A stretch of 64,000 nt of DNA from Odiellus spinosus (taxonomy: Eukaryota > Arthropoda > Arachnida > Opiliones > Phalangiidae). A model generated the notes under the pieces. That model made no database searches. It saw nothing but the letters and a program-made list of their open reading frames with translations, and was not told the origin of the DNA. This document shows, piece after piece, positions 34,010 through 44,802 of the stretch (position 1 is the stretch's first letter; every line of letters starts with the position of its first letter). A program made the translations under genes and the position numbers. The DNA is taken from contig OY987239.1 in the NCBI GenBank assembly GCA_963920705.1, forward strand, positions 5,534,371 through 5,598,370. The letters are read 5' to 3'.

Positions 34010-34553
34010 TTAAATTGGAGGGGGGTTGAGTTTATTTATAAGTCTTTGGGCATTACAGATTATAGAGTTCAACTTCAATTCCGTTCGTGCATAAGGCACT
34101 TCAAATATATATGGCTTTCGTGTAAAATATCTTGAGATTTGGCTTATTCTAAATGGGTTATAAATATAAGAGTTAAGACATTTATATATCAACACTAGGC
34201 ATTGGTAATCAAAAAAATGATAGATATTTAATATATTGTTAGATTAGAAGAGTGGGTCTTGTGTGTTAGCGGGGGTTTATTTTCAACTATACGTATCGCC
34301 CTTTTTGTAATACATGTAGTCTGTTCAGATTTCCCCTAGATGTATTGCCCCATATTGTTGTACAAAATGATAAGTGTGACTGGTGGGCGCGCGTTGATTT
34401 CTTAAAAATATGTCGGTTTCGACCTATTAGATAAATTCTGAAAGCGATTTTCTTTGATACTTTATCTATGTGGGTGGACCATTTAAGTTGTGGATCGTAC
34501 CACAGCCCCAAGTATTTGTAGCTAAAGACCCTATCTAGGGGAGTGTTTCCCAT
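34010..34553 (-). pseudogene. C-terminal part of LINE ORF2
   Basis: Frame 34287-34553 reads MGNTPLDRVFSYKYLGLWYD, then LKWSTHIDKVSKKIAFRIYL and FCTTIWGN (thumb and following region of non-LTR reverse transcriptases). A second frame (34010-34195) has the terminal VPYARTELKLNSIIC block. It is separated from the rest of ORF2 by the 34590-38980 insertion; in-frame upstream sequence NCYHNNQVIMGNTP continues up to the junction. Confidence 0.8.
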
Positions 34554-34589
34554 TATTACCTGGTTATTATGATAACAGTTCTTATTAAT

Positions 34590-36042
34590 ATTATATCAAA
34601 AATGTCTTTGCGAACAAAGACCCAGAAGGACATGTTATGGCCTTAAATGTCTGAAGTGACAGATATTTAATTTTCTTTTAAAACATTAAATTTAAATACA
34701 ATTAAATTTTCTTTTAAAACATGAAATTTAAATATAATTAGATTTTCTTTTAAAACGAAATTTAAATATAATCACAATCTGGCACGATTTAGAGTTTCAA
34801 ATTTCAAAACAACTGATTTTATTCACTCGGAAATATTTAAGAAAAAACATAACAGACGATTTTCTCCCATTGACGCTTAACATTAAATTTCGCTTAATTA
34901 TTTTTCAGGGAAAACGTGTATTGAACTGTTATTTTTCAGTATAACGCGAGTCCACTTTTTGTTTTCTTAATTTAACCCGAATTTCCACGACTCGCAATTG
35001 AACGGATCGTTAAAAATACTCGCCGGTTTATTGGAATGGGTATATGATAAAGGGAAATGTGTTTTTTAAAGCCCGTTTAAAGTCACCTTCTTTTCTAACT
35101 TAGCAGACGACGCAAACCATAACAATTTGTACTTTCAAAGCTATATTGCGCGCGCGAGGGAAGAGAACTTCAAAGCGACAAATTTTAGAGCGGATAAGGT
35201 TTTTAAATAAATTGTAATACTTTCATTTTTCTTTTCATTAAAACCGTACAATTTAAATGATGATTTCCATAAGGGACCACTAATTAGTTATTAGGAGTTA
35301 TAATAAAACATTATCCATGGATTAGGTTTTTTCGTTCGCAACCTAAATTAAAATCTGGGGAATTTTTATTCCTTTTAAATTCCTTGTATAAGCATTCATA
35401 AGCTAACATGAACGAATTGCCTCGACTAAAGTCGAGGAGTTGTAATAAAACATTATCCATGGATTAGGTTTGTTCGATTGCAACCTAGATTAAAAATTAA
35501 AATATGGGGAATTTTTATTCCCTTTAAATTCCTTGTATAAGCATTCATAAGCTAACATGAACTAAAGTCGAGGAGTTATAATAAAACATTATCCATAGAA
35601 AACATTATCCAATTAAGGTATGAGATCAGATCATAGAACTTTGATTCTACGCCTAAAGCCAAAGCAAAATTAAGTAAATTTTTCTATCTAACGAAAAGTT
35701 TCGTTTTGTTTGACACGTAATCCCTGAAAAATAATTAAGCGAAATTTAATGTTAAGCGTCAATGGGAGAAAATCGTCTGTTATGTTTTTTCTTAAATATT
35801 TCCGAGTGAATAAAATCAGTTGTTTTGAAATTTGAAACTCTAAATCGTGCCAGATTGTGATTATATTTAAATTTCGTTTTAAAAGAAAATTTAATTATAT
35901 TTAAATTTCATGTTTTAAAAGAAAATTTAATTGTATTTAAATTTAATGTTTTAAAAGAAAATTAAATATCTGTCACTTCAGACATTCAAGGCCATAACAT
36001 GTCCTTCTGGGTCTTTGTTCGCAAAGACATTTTTGATATAAT
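34590..36042. mobile_element. foldback element FB-A, small copy, inside the LINE
   Basis: Inverted arms of about 325 bp (34590-34915 and 35715-36042) start ATTATATCAAAAATGTCTTT and contain TTTGCGAACAAAGACCCAGA, TTTTCTTTTAAAAC repeats and AACAACTGATTTTATTCACT. The right side adds 18 bp of a second subterminal unit (ATCTGTCACTTCAG). The interior has two roughly 130-bp direct units at 35285-35590 containing GAGTTATAATAAAACATTAT; the first carries the hairpin CCTCGACTAAAGTCGAGG, the second only its right half. A large relative lies at 44803-53972. No transposase is encoded here. Confidence 0.82.
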
Positions 36043-36105
36043 ATCTGTCACTTCAGTCTAACACGAAAGTGTTAACTTCTATATTAAAAGACTAGCCCTT
36101 TAAAA

Positions 36106-37870
36106 AGTGATTCAGTCAAATCTCTACATTTTTAACATTGCCCTTTAAACCCAATTAAAATAAAAATTTTCATTATTTTTGATGTTAATAGCTGGGGCAG
36201 CCGCACTTGATTCAGTCGGATCTCTAAATTTTTACCATTGTCCTTTAAACCCATTTAAAATTAATTTTTTCATAATTTTTGATGTTAATAGCTGCGGCAG
36301 CCTCACTTGATTCAGTCAGATCTCTACATTTTTATCATTGCCATTTAAACCGAATTAAAATTAATTTTTTCATAATTTTTGATTTTAATAGCTGGGGCAG
36401 CCGCACTTGATTCAGTCGGATCTCTACATTTTTACCATTGCCCTTAAAACCCAATTAAAATTAATTTTTTCACAATTTTTGATGTTAATAGCTGCGACAG
36501 CCGCACTTGATTCAGTCAGATCTCTACATTTTTACCATTGCCCTTTAAACCCAATTAAAATAAATTTTTTCACAATTTTTGATTTTAATAGCTGGGGCAG
36601 CCTCACTTGATTCAGTCAGATCTCTACATTTTTACCAGTGCCCTTTAATCCCAATTAAAATAAATTTTTTCATAATTTTTGATGTTAATAGCTGCGGCAG
36701 CCGCACTTGAAACAGTCAGATCTCTACATTTTTACCATTGCCCTTTAATCCCAATTATAATTAATATTTTCATTATTTTTGATGTTAATAGCTCGGGCAG
36801 CCGCACTTGATTCAGTCAAATCTCTACATTTTTACCAGTGCCCTTTAATCCCAATTAAAATTAATTTTTTCATAATTTTAGATGTTAATACCTCCGACAG
36901 CCGCACTTGATTCCAGTCAAATCTCTATATTTTTAGCAGTGCCCTTTAATCCCAATTAAAATTAATTTTTTCATAATTTTAGATGTTAATACCTCCGACA
37001 GCCGCACTTGATTCCAGTCAAATCTCTACATTTTTACCAGTGCCCTTTAATCCCAATTAAAATTAATTTTTTTCATAATTTTTGATGTTAATAGCTGGGG
37101 CAGCCGCACTTGATTCCAGTCAAATTTCTACATTTTTACCAGTGCCCTTTAATCCCAATTAAAATTAATTTTTTCATAATTTTTGATGTTAATACCTCCG
37201 GCAGCCGCACTTGATTCCAGTCAAATCTCTACATTTTTACCAGTGCCCTTTAATCCCAATTAAAATTAATTTTTTTCATAATTTTTGATGTTAATAGCTG
37301 AGGCAGCCGCACTTGATTCCAGTCAAATTTCTACATTTTTACCAGTGCCCTTTAATCCCAATTAAAATTATTTTTTTCATAATTTTTGATGTTAATACTT
37401 CCGGCAGCCACACTTGATTCCAGTCAAATCTCTACATTTTTACCAGTGCCCTTTAATCCCAATTAAAATTAATTTTTTCATAATTTTTGATGTTAATACC
37501 TCCGGCAGCCGCACTTGATTCCAGTCAAATCTCTACATTTTTACCAGTGCCCTTTAATCCCAATTAAAATTATTTTTTTCAAAATTTTTGATGTTAATAC
37601 CTCCGGCAGCCGCACTTGATTCCAGTCAAATCTCTACATTTTTACCAGTGCCCTTTAATCCCAATTAAAATTTATTTTTTCATCATTTTTGATGATATTA
37701 GCTGCGGCAGCCGCACTTGATTCAGTCAAATATCTACATTTTCCCCATTGCCCTTAAACCAAATTTAAAATAAATTTTTCATCTTCTTTTATGTTAATAC
37801 CTCCGACAGCCGCAGCGAAATCTTCATATTTTTCCCATTACCCTTTAAACTAAATTTAAATTTTTTTTTT
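36106..37870 (+). repeat. 100-bp satellite array, about 17-18 copies
   Basis: Monomers anchored on CGCACTTGATTCAGTC recur every 100 bp from 36203, and every 101 bp in the right half where an extra C is present (GATTCCAGTC). Each has TCTCTACATTTTTACCA, CCTTTAA(A/T)CCCAATTAAAAT and GATGTTAATAxCTxCGGCAG. Outer monomers are more divergent than inner ones. The array begins about 65 bp after the foldback element and lies within the split LINE. Confidence 0.95.
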
Positions 37871-37964
37871 TTCATTATTTTGGATGTTAATACCTTCCTT
37901 ATTGCCGTTCGAAATGCCAAGTCGTTCGGACTTTAACATTTTTAAAAAGGAGAGTACTTTTAAG

Positions 37965-38655
37965 TTTTAAGGCGGAGAAATTGAAACTTAATGTTATTCT
38001 ATGGGATTTAGATTTTTTTGTACGAGACTTACCTTTCAGATTTATTTTCTAATGATTCCAGATATTTTTCGGGCTTTATTTTAAGACTAATTTCATAATT
38101 TTACACCGATTAGTTTGGCCACAGTCTATTTATAAAAACGGCAAAAAAAAAAAAAGGCGGAGAAATTGAAAATTAATGTAATTCTATGGGATTTAGATTT
38201 TTTGTAAGAGACTTACCTTTCAGATTTATTTTCTAATGATTCCAGATATTTTACGGGCTTTAGTTTTAGACTAATTTCATAAACGGCAAAAATATGAAGA
38301 AGGAGAAATTAAGTCAGAGTTCAATACCCATAGCCTCCAAATCAAGCGCGCTCCTCCGCGAGTCCTCCTGCACGTGATTTTAAAAAGCCATATAAAACCT
38401 AAGCCTAATTTGTCAAATTAGGCTTAGGTTTTTGGCGAATCTATTTCTCCGCCTTACTTTTTCGTCCGTTTTCATAAATAGATTGTGGGCCAACTAATCG
38501 GTGTAAAATTATGAAATTAGTCTTAAAATAAAGCTCGAAACTTAATTCATACCACACGGAAAAACAAAGTCTGAAAAATATCCGGAAGTATTAGAAAATA
38601 AATCTGAAAGGTAAGCCACTTTCAAAAAACCAAATCCAATAGAATAACATTACGA
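37965..38655. repeat. direct and inverted copies of a 180-bp AT-rich unit
   Basis: A unit with GGCGGAGAAATTGAAA, GACTTACCTTTCAGATTTAT and CTAATGATTCCAGATATTTT occurs at 37970-38145 and again at 38155-38300. An inverted copy lies at 38445-38655 (AAATAAATCTGAAAGGTAAG). The three can form large stems. Confidence 0.75.
38395..38431. other. perfect 17-bp-stem hairpin
   Basis: AAACCTAAGCCTAATTT, loop GTC, AAATTAGGCTTAGGTTT. It lies at the centre of the inverted copies in 37965-38655, so it may be the original turning point of that palindrome. Confidence 0.6.
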
Positions 38656-38984
38656 ATTTGGCCATGCGCGAAACCAGCTAAGTACCAAAAAAAGGGTCAA
38701 CTTCAGAATTAATTTTAAAACACTTAGACTTAATATTTTTAAATGAAACTTGGAAAAGGCACACATTCGAACCTTGCTCTACCACTTAAAACTGATTTTA
38801 ACCGTAACAAATAATTCCTCTTTTAGTTCTGCGATGCACAGGACATGTCCTCGAAAGAGTCGATTTTAATGTTATTTCAATGGGGAAATGGAGCGTTCTG
38901 ATTGGCTAAAGGTCCATTTTTTTAAGGAAATCAAAATAGCATTACAGATGATGATCAGCCCATAACATAGAACCCTACCGGGTT

Positions 38985-39860
38985 CTAAGAATTAGTGAAA
39001 AGCATGTAAACCGTTTTATCTTTGTTTATTTCGAGAGTGTTATTCTTTAGCGAAGTGTCAATCTTGTCAAAACTATGGTTCGTAGCATAGATTACTTGTT
39101 CTAAATTTGGACCCCCTTGCAAATTTAGTGTGTCGTCCGCATTTAAGGTAAGAGCATTTTGGGTGTCGTTATGCCTAATATCATCAAGAAAGAGGTTGAA
39201 AAGCAAGGGTGATAGGATTGACCCCTGTGGGACGCCGACTACTGTTGGCTTTTCTGAGGATAAGATACCGTTTACTTTGGTCTGATTAATACGTGATGTT
39301 AGATATGATTTTATCCATTCGAACGGAGGTCCCCTTATACCCTTTATGTACAATTTTGATAACAGCCTGATATGGTTGATCGTATCAAAAGCTTTCTTCA
39401 AGTCTAAGAAGACGCCCAAAGCGTAGTTGTTGTTGTCCATATGGTCTACTACTTGTTTATAAACTTTTAATTGGGCTAATTCGACGCTTGAGTTTTCCCT
39501 AAAACCGTACTGCTTAGATGAAATTAAATTATATATGTTTGAGAAGCCTAATAGACGTGTATAAAAACATTTATCAAATATTTTTGCAAAAATTGATAGG
39601 ATAGTAATTGGTCTGTAATTACTGGGAGTGAGTTTGTCAAATTTTTTATATATCGGAACTATTATACCCTTTTTTAAACAGCTGGGGTAGGTCCCCGTTT
39701 TGAACGAAAGATTAATTAGCCAGGTTAGGGGTTTTGAAATATGGGATGCGGATAGTTTGACAATTTTAGGAGCGATACTATCCCAGCCCGGGGATGAATC
39801 GATGTCGAGGGAGTTTATAATATTAAGTATTTCTTTTTCCTCTACCTCTAGTAATGCCAT
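38985..39860 (-). pseudogene. LINE reverse transcriptase
   Basis: Continuous frame of 291 codons with the ordered non-LTR RT blocks: SPGWDSIAPKIVK, KKGIIVPIYKK, SNYRPITILSIFAKIFDK, SSKQYGFRENSSVELAQ, LGVFLDLKKAFDTINH, VGVPQGSILSPLLFNLFLDD, and LNADDTLNL, where N-A-D-D replaces the usual F/Y-A-D-D. It ends KDKTVYMLFTNS at a stop created at the edge of the 34590-38980 insertion. The two catalytic Asp residues are present. Confidence 0.92.
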
Positions 39861-40191
39861 TGTACTTAGAGTTTTCTTTACATCGTCTAGATTTTTATTT
39901 TAATTTTCATTCGGGGTTGTTTGATTTTCCGTAGGGTAAAAGTAATTGTTAAAGGTATCTGGACTTATATCAATAGATCGATTATTTTTTATGTTTGTTT
40001 TATTCAATATTTCGTTTATGAGTTTCCACGATTTCTTTATTTTTAGATGTTCCAGTTCCAAAGCATCTCTGTAGTACTTTATCCTTGTATTACGAATTAA
40101 ATTATTGCAGTTGTTACGGGCGGTTTTATAGTGTTTGATGTTTGATTCGTTTGGGTATTTTTTTGATAGTACGTGTAGTTTGTTTTTTTGT

Positions 40192-40893
40192 TTAATTTTC
40201 GGACGTTATCCATTTGTGGGAGTCTCCCTTTGTGGTTTCATAATATGGAAAATGTTTATTGTATAGGTCTATGTATTTCGAGTGAAAATATGAAAATGCC
40301 TGATTTATATCTGTATATTCTGAGAGGGTTTCCCAATTTTGAAGGGTCAGTGCGTTTGTGAACTGCGATATGTTGTGCTTTGAGTAGTTTCTTATTTTTA
40401 TCGCGATCTTTGTAGGTTGCGTTTTTCCAAACCTAGCTTGTATCAAGTTATGGTCTGTAATATTTGTATCCTTTATGACTTTTACTGATTTTAGGAAGTT
40501 AGAAAAACAGTGGTCCACAAGTGTTGAGGACGTTTCTGTGACTCTAGTGGCTTCATTGACTAATTGTGGCAATCCATAGCTTAAAGTTAGATCAATCAGA
40601 CGTGATCTTGAACTGGTGTTTGTTAGCATATTGATATTGAAATCCCCTATTAGAATTTTTTTACTATGAGGTGGTCCCATTTGCTCTATAATTCCTTGAA
40701 ATGTTTTGAAGAATTTTTCTAGATCGTCCCCAGTTCTGAAAATAATTGCAATGTATACCCCTTCTATTTTGATTGTGAAGATTTCACAGTGCTCCGCCGT
40801 TACGCACGCCTCGTTAATAACTTCAAATTCCAGTGAGTCAGTTGCATAAAATCCCACCCCTCCTCCTGTCCTGTTATTGATTCCCTTACCCAC
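40192..40893 (-). pseudogene. LINE apurinic-like endonuclease
   Basis: A 233-codon frame with RTGGGVGFYATD, KKILIGDFNINM (GDFN catalytic block), SSTLVDHCFSN and TNITDHNLI (SDH-type block), the conserved order of the EEP endonuclease at the N terminus of LINE ORF2. The upstream sequence (TWYKNSYGDIYPNLKFVGKG) is in an adjacent frame, so the start is broken, and a stop or shift separates it from the RT at 39860. Confidence 0.88.
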
Positions 40894-41045
40894 GAATTTT
40901 AAGTTTGGGTAGATATCCCCGTAGCTGTTTTTATACCATGTTTCGGCTATTGCATATATGAACTTGTTCTGAAATATTTGCTTGACAGGAACATATTAAA
41001 TTACCAAAGTTAGCATTTGCGCTACGAATGTTACTATATATAAGA

Positions 41046-41850
41046 TTAATCATAATTATAAACTTGGTTAGTAGAACTTTTGATAAGTATGTTAGTTTCT
41101 AATGTTAAATTTTTGGAAAACTTTTTCGCTTGTATAATCGTATCTATAGGAGTCTGGACAGTCAGCCATTTATGTCTAATCGACAGTTTAGTTTTTGCGA
41201 ATTGTCTGAGTTTAAATCGTGCTAACTGTTGACTCGCGGTGTAATCATGGTCAATGTAGATGTTTGTGGCCTTGAGCATGGTATTTTTTGAAAGTATGGC
41301 CATTTTTGCATCGTAACTCTCAGCTCTGTAAATTATATTCCTTGATTTATTAATTTGATATGGACCCATACGGTGAATTTGGCTTGGTAGTATACTGATT
41401 TGTTGATTTAATTTTTGCTTAAAGAGGTCTTGAATCTTTTTAGCGAGTTCGTTCCTATTTTCGGTATCTTTGTCGGTAACGCCCCTAATTACTAAGTTAT
41501 TCCGTTTTAGGGTAACCTCAATATTTTCGATTCGGTAGCGATTAGCTTCAGACCTATCTCTCGACTCTTTATCTAGTAATTTTAAAATCAGTTTCGACAA
41601 TAATAAATCTATCAGTTATGTCTCCCACATCTTTCATCGCTAATTGTAAATCATGAATCGACGTTTCAATGGCGCCCTGTCTAACCTCCATAGCTGCTAC
41701 AGATTCTTGAGTTCCTTTTACGCTAACTGATAAATCACCTAATTTATTGTTAATAGATCTTAATTCTTTTAAAATATCTGCGCTATCCATTTGAGAATCT
41801 GTTTCCTCGGAATTGTTTGATTTTGAGTTCGAACGTGTAGTTTTCCCCAT
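41046..41850 (-). pseudogene. LINE ORF1 protein (coiled coil plus RRM-like), one frameshift
   Basis: ATG at 41850 opens MGKTTRSNSKSNNSEETDSQ and a heptad-like coiled coil (DILKELRSINNKLGDLSVSV...). Within ATTGTCGAAACTGATTTT near 41590 the frame shifts, and the protein continues as RYRIENIEVTLKRNNLVIRG, an L1-ORF1-type RNA-binding core start, then IHRMGPYQINKSRNIIYRAE and a basic C-terminal region. Such proteins bind element RNA as trimers. This copy is inactive by the frameshift. Confidence 0.8.
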
Positions 41851-41935
41851 ATATTATATTTCTTTTTACCCACTGGCAGAGTTTTGTAGTTTTAAGATTA
41901 TAGTTTGAAAGATAATTAATCAAAAGAGTACAGAC

Positions 41936-42356
41936 CTATTAAATACACAATTTCATTAGTTGAGGTATTGAAGTGTTGCCTACAGACTCTGCCAGTGTTC
42001 TGATTGCGTTCGTTCGATTATTGATCTCGGTCGGCAGGCTTGTTGAACTTTACATCTATACGCACTGATAATCCGGTTATCTTTCACGTTGGTTGTTTAT
42101 TTTTTAGTTCTTTTCGCTGTTTGTAATACGTCCGGTTTTTGGGTGTCTTTTTTTACGGTGTTACGTTTATACTGACAGATTTTCGATTAGCTTATGATAA
42201 AGAGTTTAGATTGATGGTTTCTAGTGGTAGACGGCAATCCTCCCCTTGATTAGTGGACTTTCGTAATCGTGGTCCAGAGTTACTGCATTTCTATTAAATA
42301 CACAATTTCATTAGTTGAGGTATTGAAATGTTGCCTACAGACTCTGCCAGTGTTCT
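41936..42356 (-). repeat. 66-bp direct repeat in the LINE 5' region
   Basis: AGAACACTGGCAGAGTCTGT... occurs at 42291-42356 and again at 41936-42001 (minus), one mismatch in 66 bp, with 289 bp between. It suggests two tandem 5' UTR units, the first truncated at AGAACACT, which also matches gypsy gag at the junction. Confidence 0.7.
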
Positions 42357-43150
42357 CGTTTTGAGTAAACAGGCCCTGGCGATGTGTCCTTTTTTCTTAC
42401 AAATTGCGCATGTTGCTGCGGCATGGTTGCATTCGGAGCCGTTATGTCTAATAGCGGCGCATCGGAAACAAGCGTCTGCATCTATTTTGAAACGGCTGTT
42501 AACTACCTTGCCCCGTGGCGTGGGTTCGGTGGAACTGGAATTTATATTCCCGTAGTTTGTTGCTTTGTTAGGTTTTGCCGTTTGTTTGGCTTGCGTTGGT
42601 TGATATGGTGGGTGCCGGAGTGGTTAGCTGCGTCCTCTTGTTTTTGGAAAACTTGTGTGTTACGCGTAGCGTTCTCCATTGCTATCAACATTTTAGTAGC
42701 CTTGCCCAATGTGAGCCTTTCCCTGGTTTCCTCTTCTGAAAATATCCGTTGTTGCATACCTGGATTTTTAATGCCACGCACCATCCGGTCGAGGATGAGG
42801 TCGTCTATACTTTCTGTTGGAAATGCACAATTTTTCGTCAGTTTCCGGAGTTCTGTACCGGCCGTTTCTTCTGGGTGTCGAACGCGTGTATTGAAATAAT
42901 AACGCTCCATAATTCTGGATGGTGTGGGATCAAAATGTTTCTTTAGTGATGCCTCGAGTTGGTAGCAATCGCCTCAGGATCATATAGTTCTACGAGTAGA
43001 TCGTGGGTTTGAGCCGCGAGGGCCGTGCGGAGGATTCCCGCTTTCTTCGGTTCATCGGTGATCTCATTTGCCAAGAAGTAGGCATCTAGTCGCGAGGAAT
43101 ATTTGGTCCACGTTTTCATCAAACATTTGTAATTTGCCATAGGTTCCCAT
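42357..43150 (-). pseudogene. gypsy gag with CCHC zinc knuckle, broken by LINE insertion
   Basis: Starts at ATG 43148-43150 (MGTYGKLQMFDEN), shifts frame, and continues WTKYSSRLDAYFLANEITDE as typical of gypsy capsid. A second ORF (42542-42910) has ESIDDLILDRMVRGI. The nucleocapsid follows with CAICKKKGHIARAC (C-x2-C-x4-H-x4-C), preceded by a variant CFRCAAIRHNGSEC. The frame then runs into LINE sequence. Joined mentally across the insertion, pol would continue in a different frame. Confidence 0.82.
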
Positions 43151-43460
43151 GTTGAAATGTGAAGGTGCGTACCCTGTGTAGCCGTAAGCTTGAATTTCGT
43201 GATGGTGTGGTGTGCATTAATGCCGAATAATACAGTGAAGACGTGGCAAGTAAGATGGTGAATAATATCTTCTTACTGCGCTGATAAGGACGATGTGAAA
43301 GAATGATTTTTTTTCCTTATTTCCTTCACGTATGCTCGTCAGCGTGTGGGTGAAAGTTTTTTCCAATGTAGCGGCCTGCAGATTCCTTTGTGGTTGTTCG
43401 TTTCTTACTAAGGTTTGCCGTTTTTATAAGTGTTATTCTTCTTGTTGAATTCTTAGAGGC

Positions 43461-43478
43461 ATCCCATCTCCGTCGCCA
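43461..43478 (-). other. primer binding site
   Basis: Two bases inside the 5' LTR the minus strand reads TGGCGACGGAGATGGGAT, the complement of a tRNA 3' end finishing in CCA. The tRNA identity was not established. Confidence 0.75.
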
Positions 43479-43480
43479 TT

Positions 43481-43698
43481 TGTAGTGTTCTGTGTGGGGA
43501 TCATTTATTCATTGGATAAAGTATACAAGGATTATTATTTACACTACATTGATTACAAGTTATTAGATAAAGGATAATACTGGAGCTTATGACTGCATGA
43601 CTCGCCCGCCTAGGGAAGAGTAACTCATCACCACTCTCTGTAAGGAGGCAAGAGTAGTATTGACTAACAGAGCACTCTATTGAGCTTCGGACACAACA
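43481..43698 (-). repeat. 5' LTR of the gypsy element
   Basis: Full-length match to 30128-30345. Bordered outside by ATTAC (43699-43703) and inside by the primer binding site. Confidence 0.93.
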
Positions 43699-43808
43699 AT
43701 TACTTTACGATAAACGCGTAAATAGTTCCGAAATTAAATATAAAACTCAAAATCAAGATTTTTAAATTTCCGAAAGTTCTAACCATTTCCTGGCTTCAAA
43801 TAAAGATA

Positions 43809-44019
43809 TTTTTAAGTATGACATATACTTCTTCCGATCAATTGGGACTAATTAAATATTGTTAAAACTAATAATTAGAATTTCCTGATAATCAATTGAT
43901 TTTAAGCTGTAATTACTACATCTTAAAATCAATTGATTATCAGGAAATTCGAATTATCAGTTTTAACAATATTTAATTAGTCCCAATTGATCGAAAGAAG
44001 TATATGTCATACTTAAAAA
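43809..44019. repeat. palindrome with 98-bp arms and 15-bp loop
   Basis: Left arm 43809-43906 (TTTTAAGTATGACATATACT...CAATTGATTTTAAG) and right arm 43922-44019 are nearly perfect reverse complements. It lies 110 bp outside the gypsy 5' LTR. No target duplication was seen, so it may be a MITE or a larger foldback remnant. Confidence 0.8.
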
Positions 44020-44051
44020 AACTTTAAAAATAATCATAAATATATATTAGT

Positions 44052-44105
44052 ATTCACACCATAGTGTGAATACCCTAAGGGTATTCACACTATGGTATTA
44101 CCCTT
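44052..44105. repeat. nested short palindromes
   Basis: ATTCACACCATAGTGTGAAT is followed by CCCTAAGGG and ATTCACACTATGGTATTA: two inverted copies sharing a centre. Immediately followed by CCTTATCTAAACTCGAAT, as is the different palindrome at 50076. Confidence 0.55.
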
Positions 44106-44219
44106 ATCTAAACTCGAATACCATCAAAAACCGTAAGGTATTTTCCAATGGACCCGCGGCGCTTTATAATTGAAATCGTTATCGTCGACGTTTCCCTCTT
44201 CCCACCGTCCACTGAATTC

Positions 44220-44802
44220 GAATTAATACAGACAAAGGTACTTTTGAAAAATTTGATAAGACTTCGTTCGAGTACAAGAGTATCTCTAGTTAAACACAGA
44301 TTTAAATAATGAAATATTGATTAAGGTATATGAAGTAATAGAAAGTGCCTGAATGGGTTACAAAAGGGTGAAAATATAAACTTAGCGGAGCTTTATTCAT
44401 TGCTTCAAAATTATAATCAAAAATATTATTTCTTAAACAGTCGAATGATAAGAAATTCGAGTTTATAGAAAGTAAGGTGCCAGAATGAGCAACAAAACGG
44501 TGAAATCATAAGCTTAGCCGCGCTTTATTAATTGCATCATAATGGTTAACAACATTTTATTTCTTAAACAGTAGAATGACAAGGAATATCCATTGAATTA
44601 GAGTTCATAGACAGACAGTATATTTATTGAGTGCGAGTGCTTCACTTGGTTAAACAAAGATTTCAATAATGATGGATTGATAAGGTATATGAAGTGATAG
44701 ATTGGTAAGGTATATGAAGTGATAGAAAGAAAGGTGCCTGAATGGGTTACGAAAAGGTTAAAACATAAACCTAGCCGAGTTTTATTAAGTGGTTCTAAAT
44801 TG
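44220..44802 (+). repeat. 110-130-bp degenerate tandem repeats, set A
   Basis: Units built on GTGCCTGAATGGGTTACAAA, AAACATAAxCxTAGCCGAGC, TTTATTAATTGCTTCAAAAT and TTTCTTAAACAGTAGAATGA. Homologous to 50150-50720. The array ends at the left tip of the 44803-53972 foldback element. Confidence 0.75.

Larger units (their letters stand above)
33806..42356 (-). mobile_element. non-LTR retrotransposon (LINE) inserted in the gypsy element
   Basis: A minus-strand element with an L1-like ORF1, endonuclease and reverse transcriptase, ending in a TAA-repeat tail (minus strand ATTATTATTATTATTAAAA, 33807-33829). Gypsy sequence resumes directly after the tail and directly before the 5' end, and AACACT (minus) at both junctions is a probable target duplication. 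Insertion between the gag knuckle and protease splits gypsy in two. About 4.4 kb of later insertions (34590-38980) break the LINE itself. The tail and ORF order resemble CR1/L2/Jockey-group elements; the clade is not assigned. Confidence 0.85.
30128..43698 (-). mobile_element. complete Ty3/gypsy LTR retrotransposon, interrupted by a LINE
   Basis: Two 218-bp LTRs (30128-30345 and 43481-43698) are flanked by the same 5-bp ATTAC (30123-30127 and 43699-43703). On the minus strand the order is 5' LTR, primer binding site, gag, [LINE insertion], protease, reverse transcriptase, RNase H, integrase, purine tract, 3' LTR; integrase downstream of RNase H defines Ty3/gypsy. Without the insertion the element is about 5.0 kb. 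The LTRs differ at about 12 of 218 positions by eye, so insertion is old. All coding parts carry breaks. No envelope-like ORF was seen. Confidence 0.92.

Noticed and set aside
36106-37870. CRISPR-like regular repeat
   Set aside because: The 100-bp monomers are tandem without unique spacers, in a genome with introns, LTR elements and LINEs; it is a satellite.
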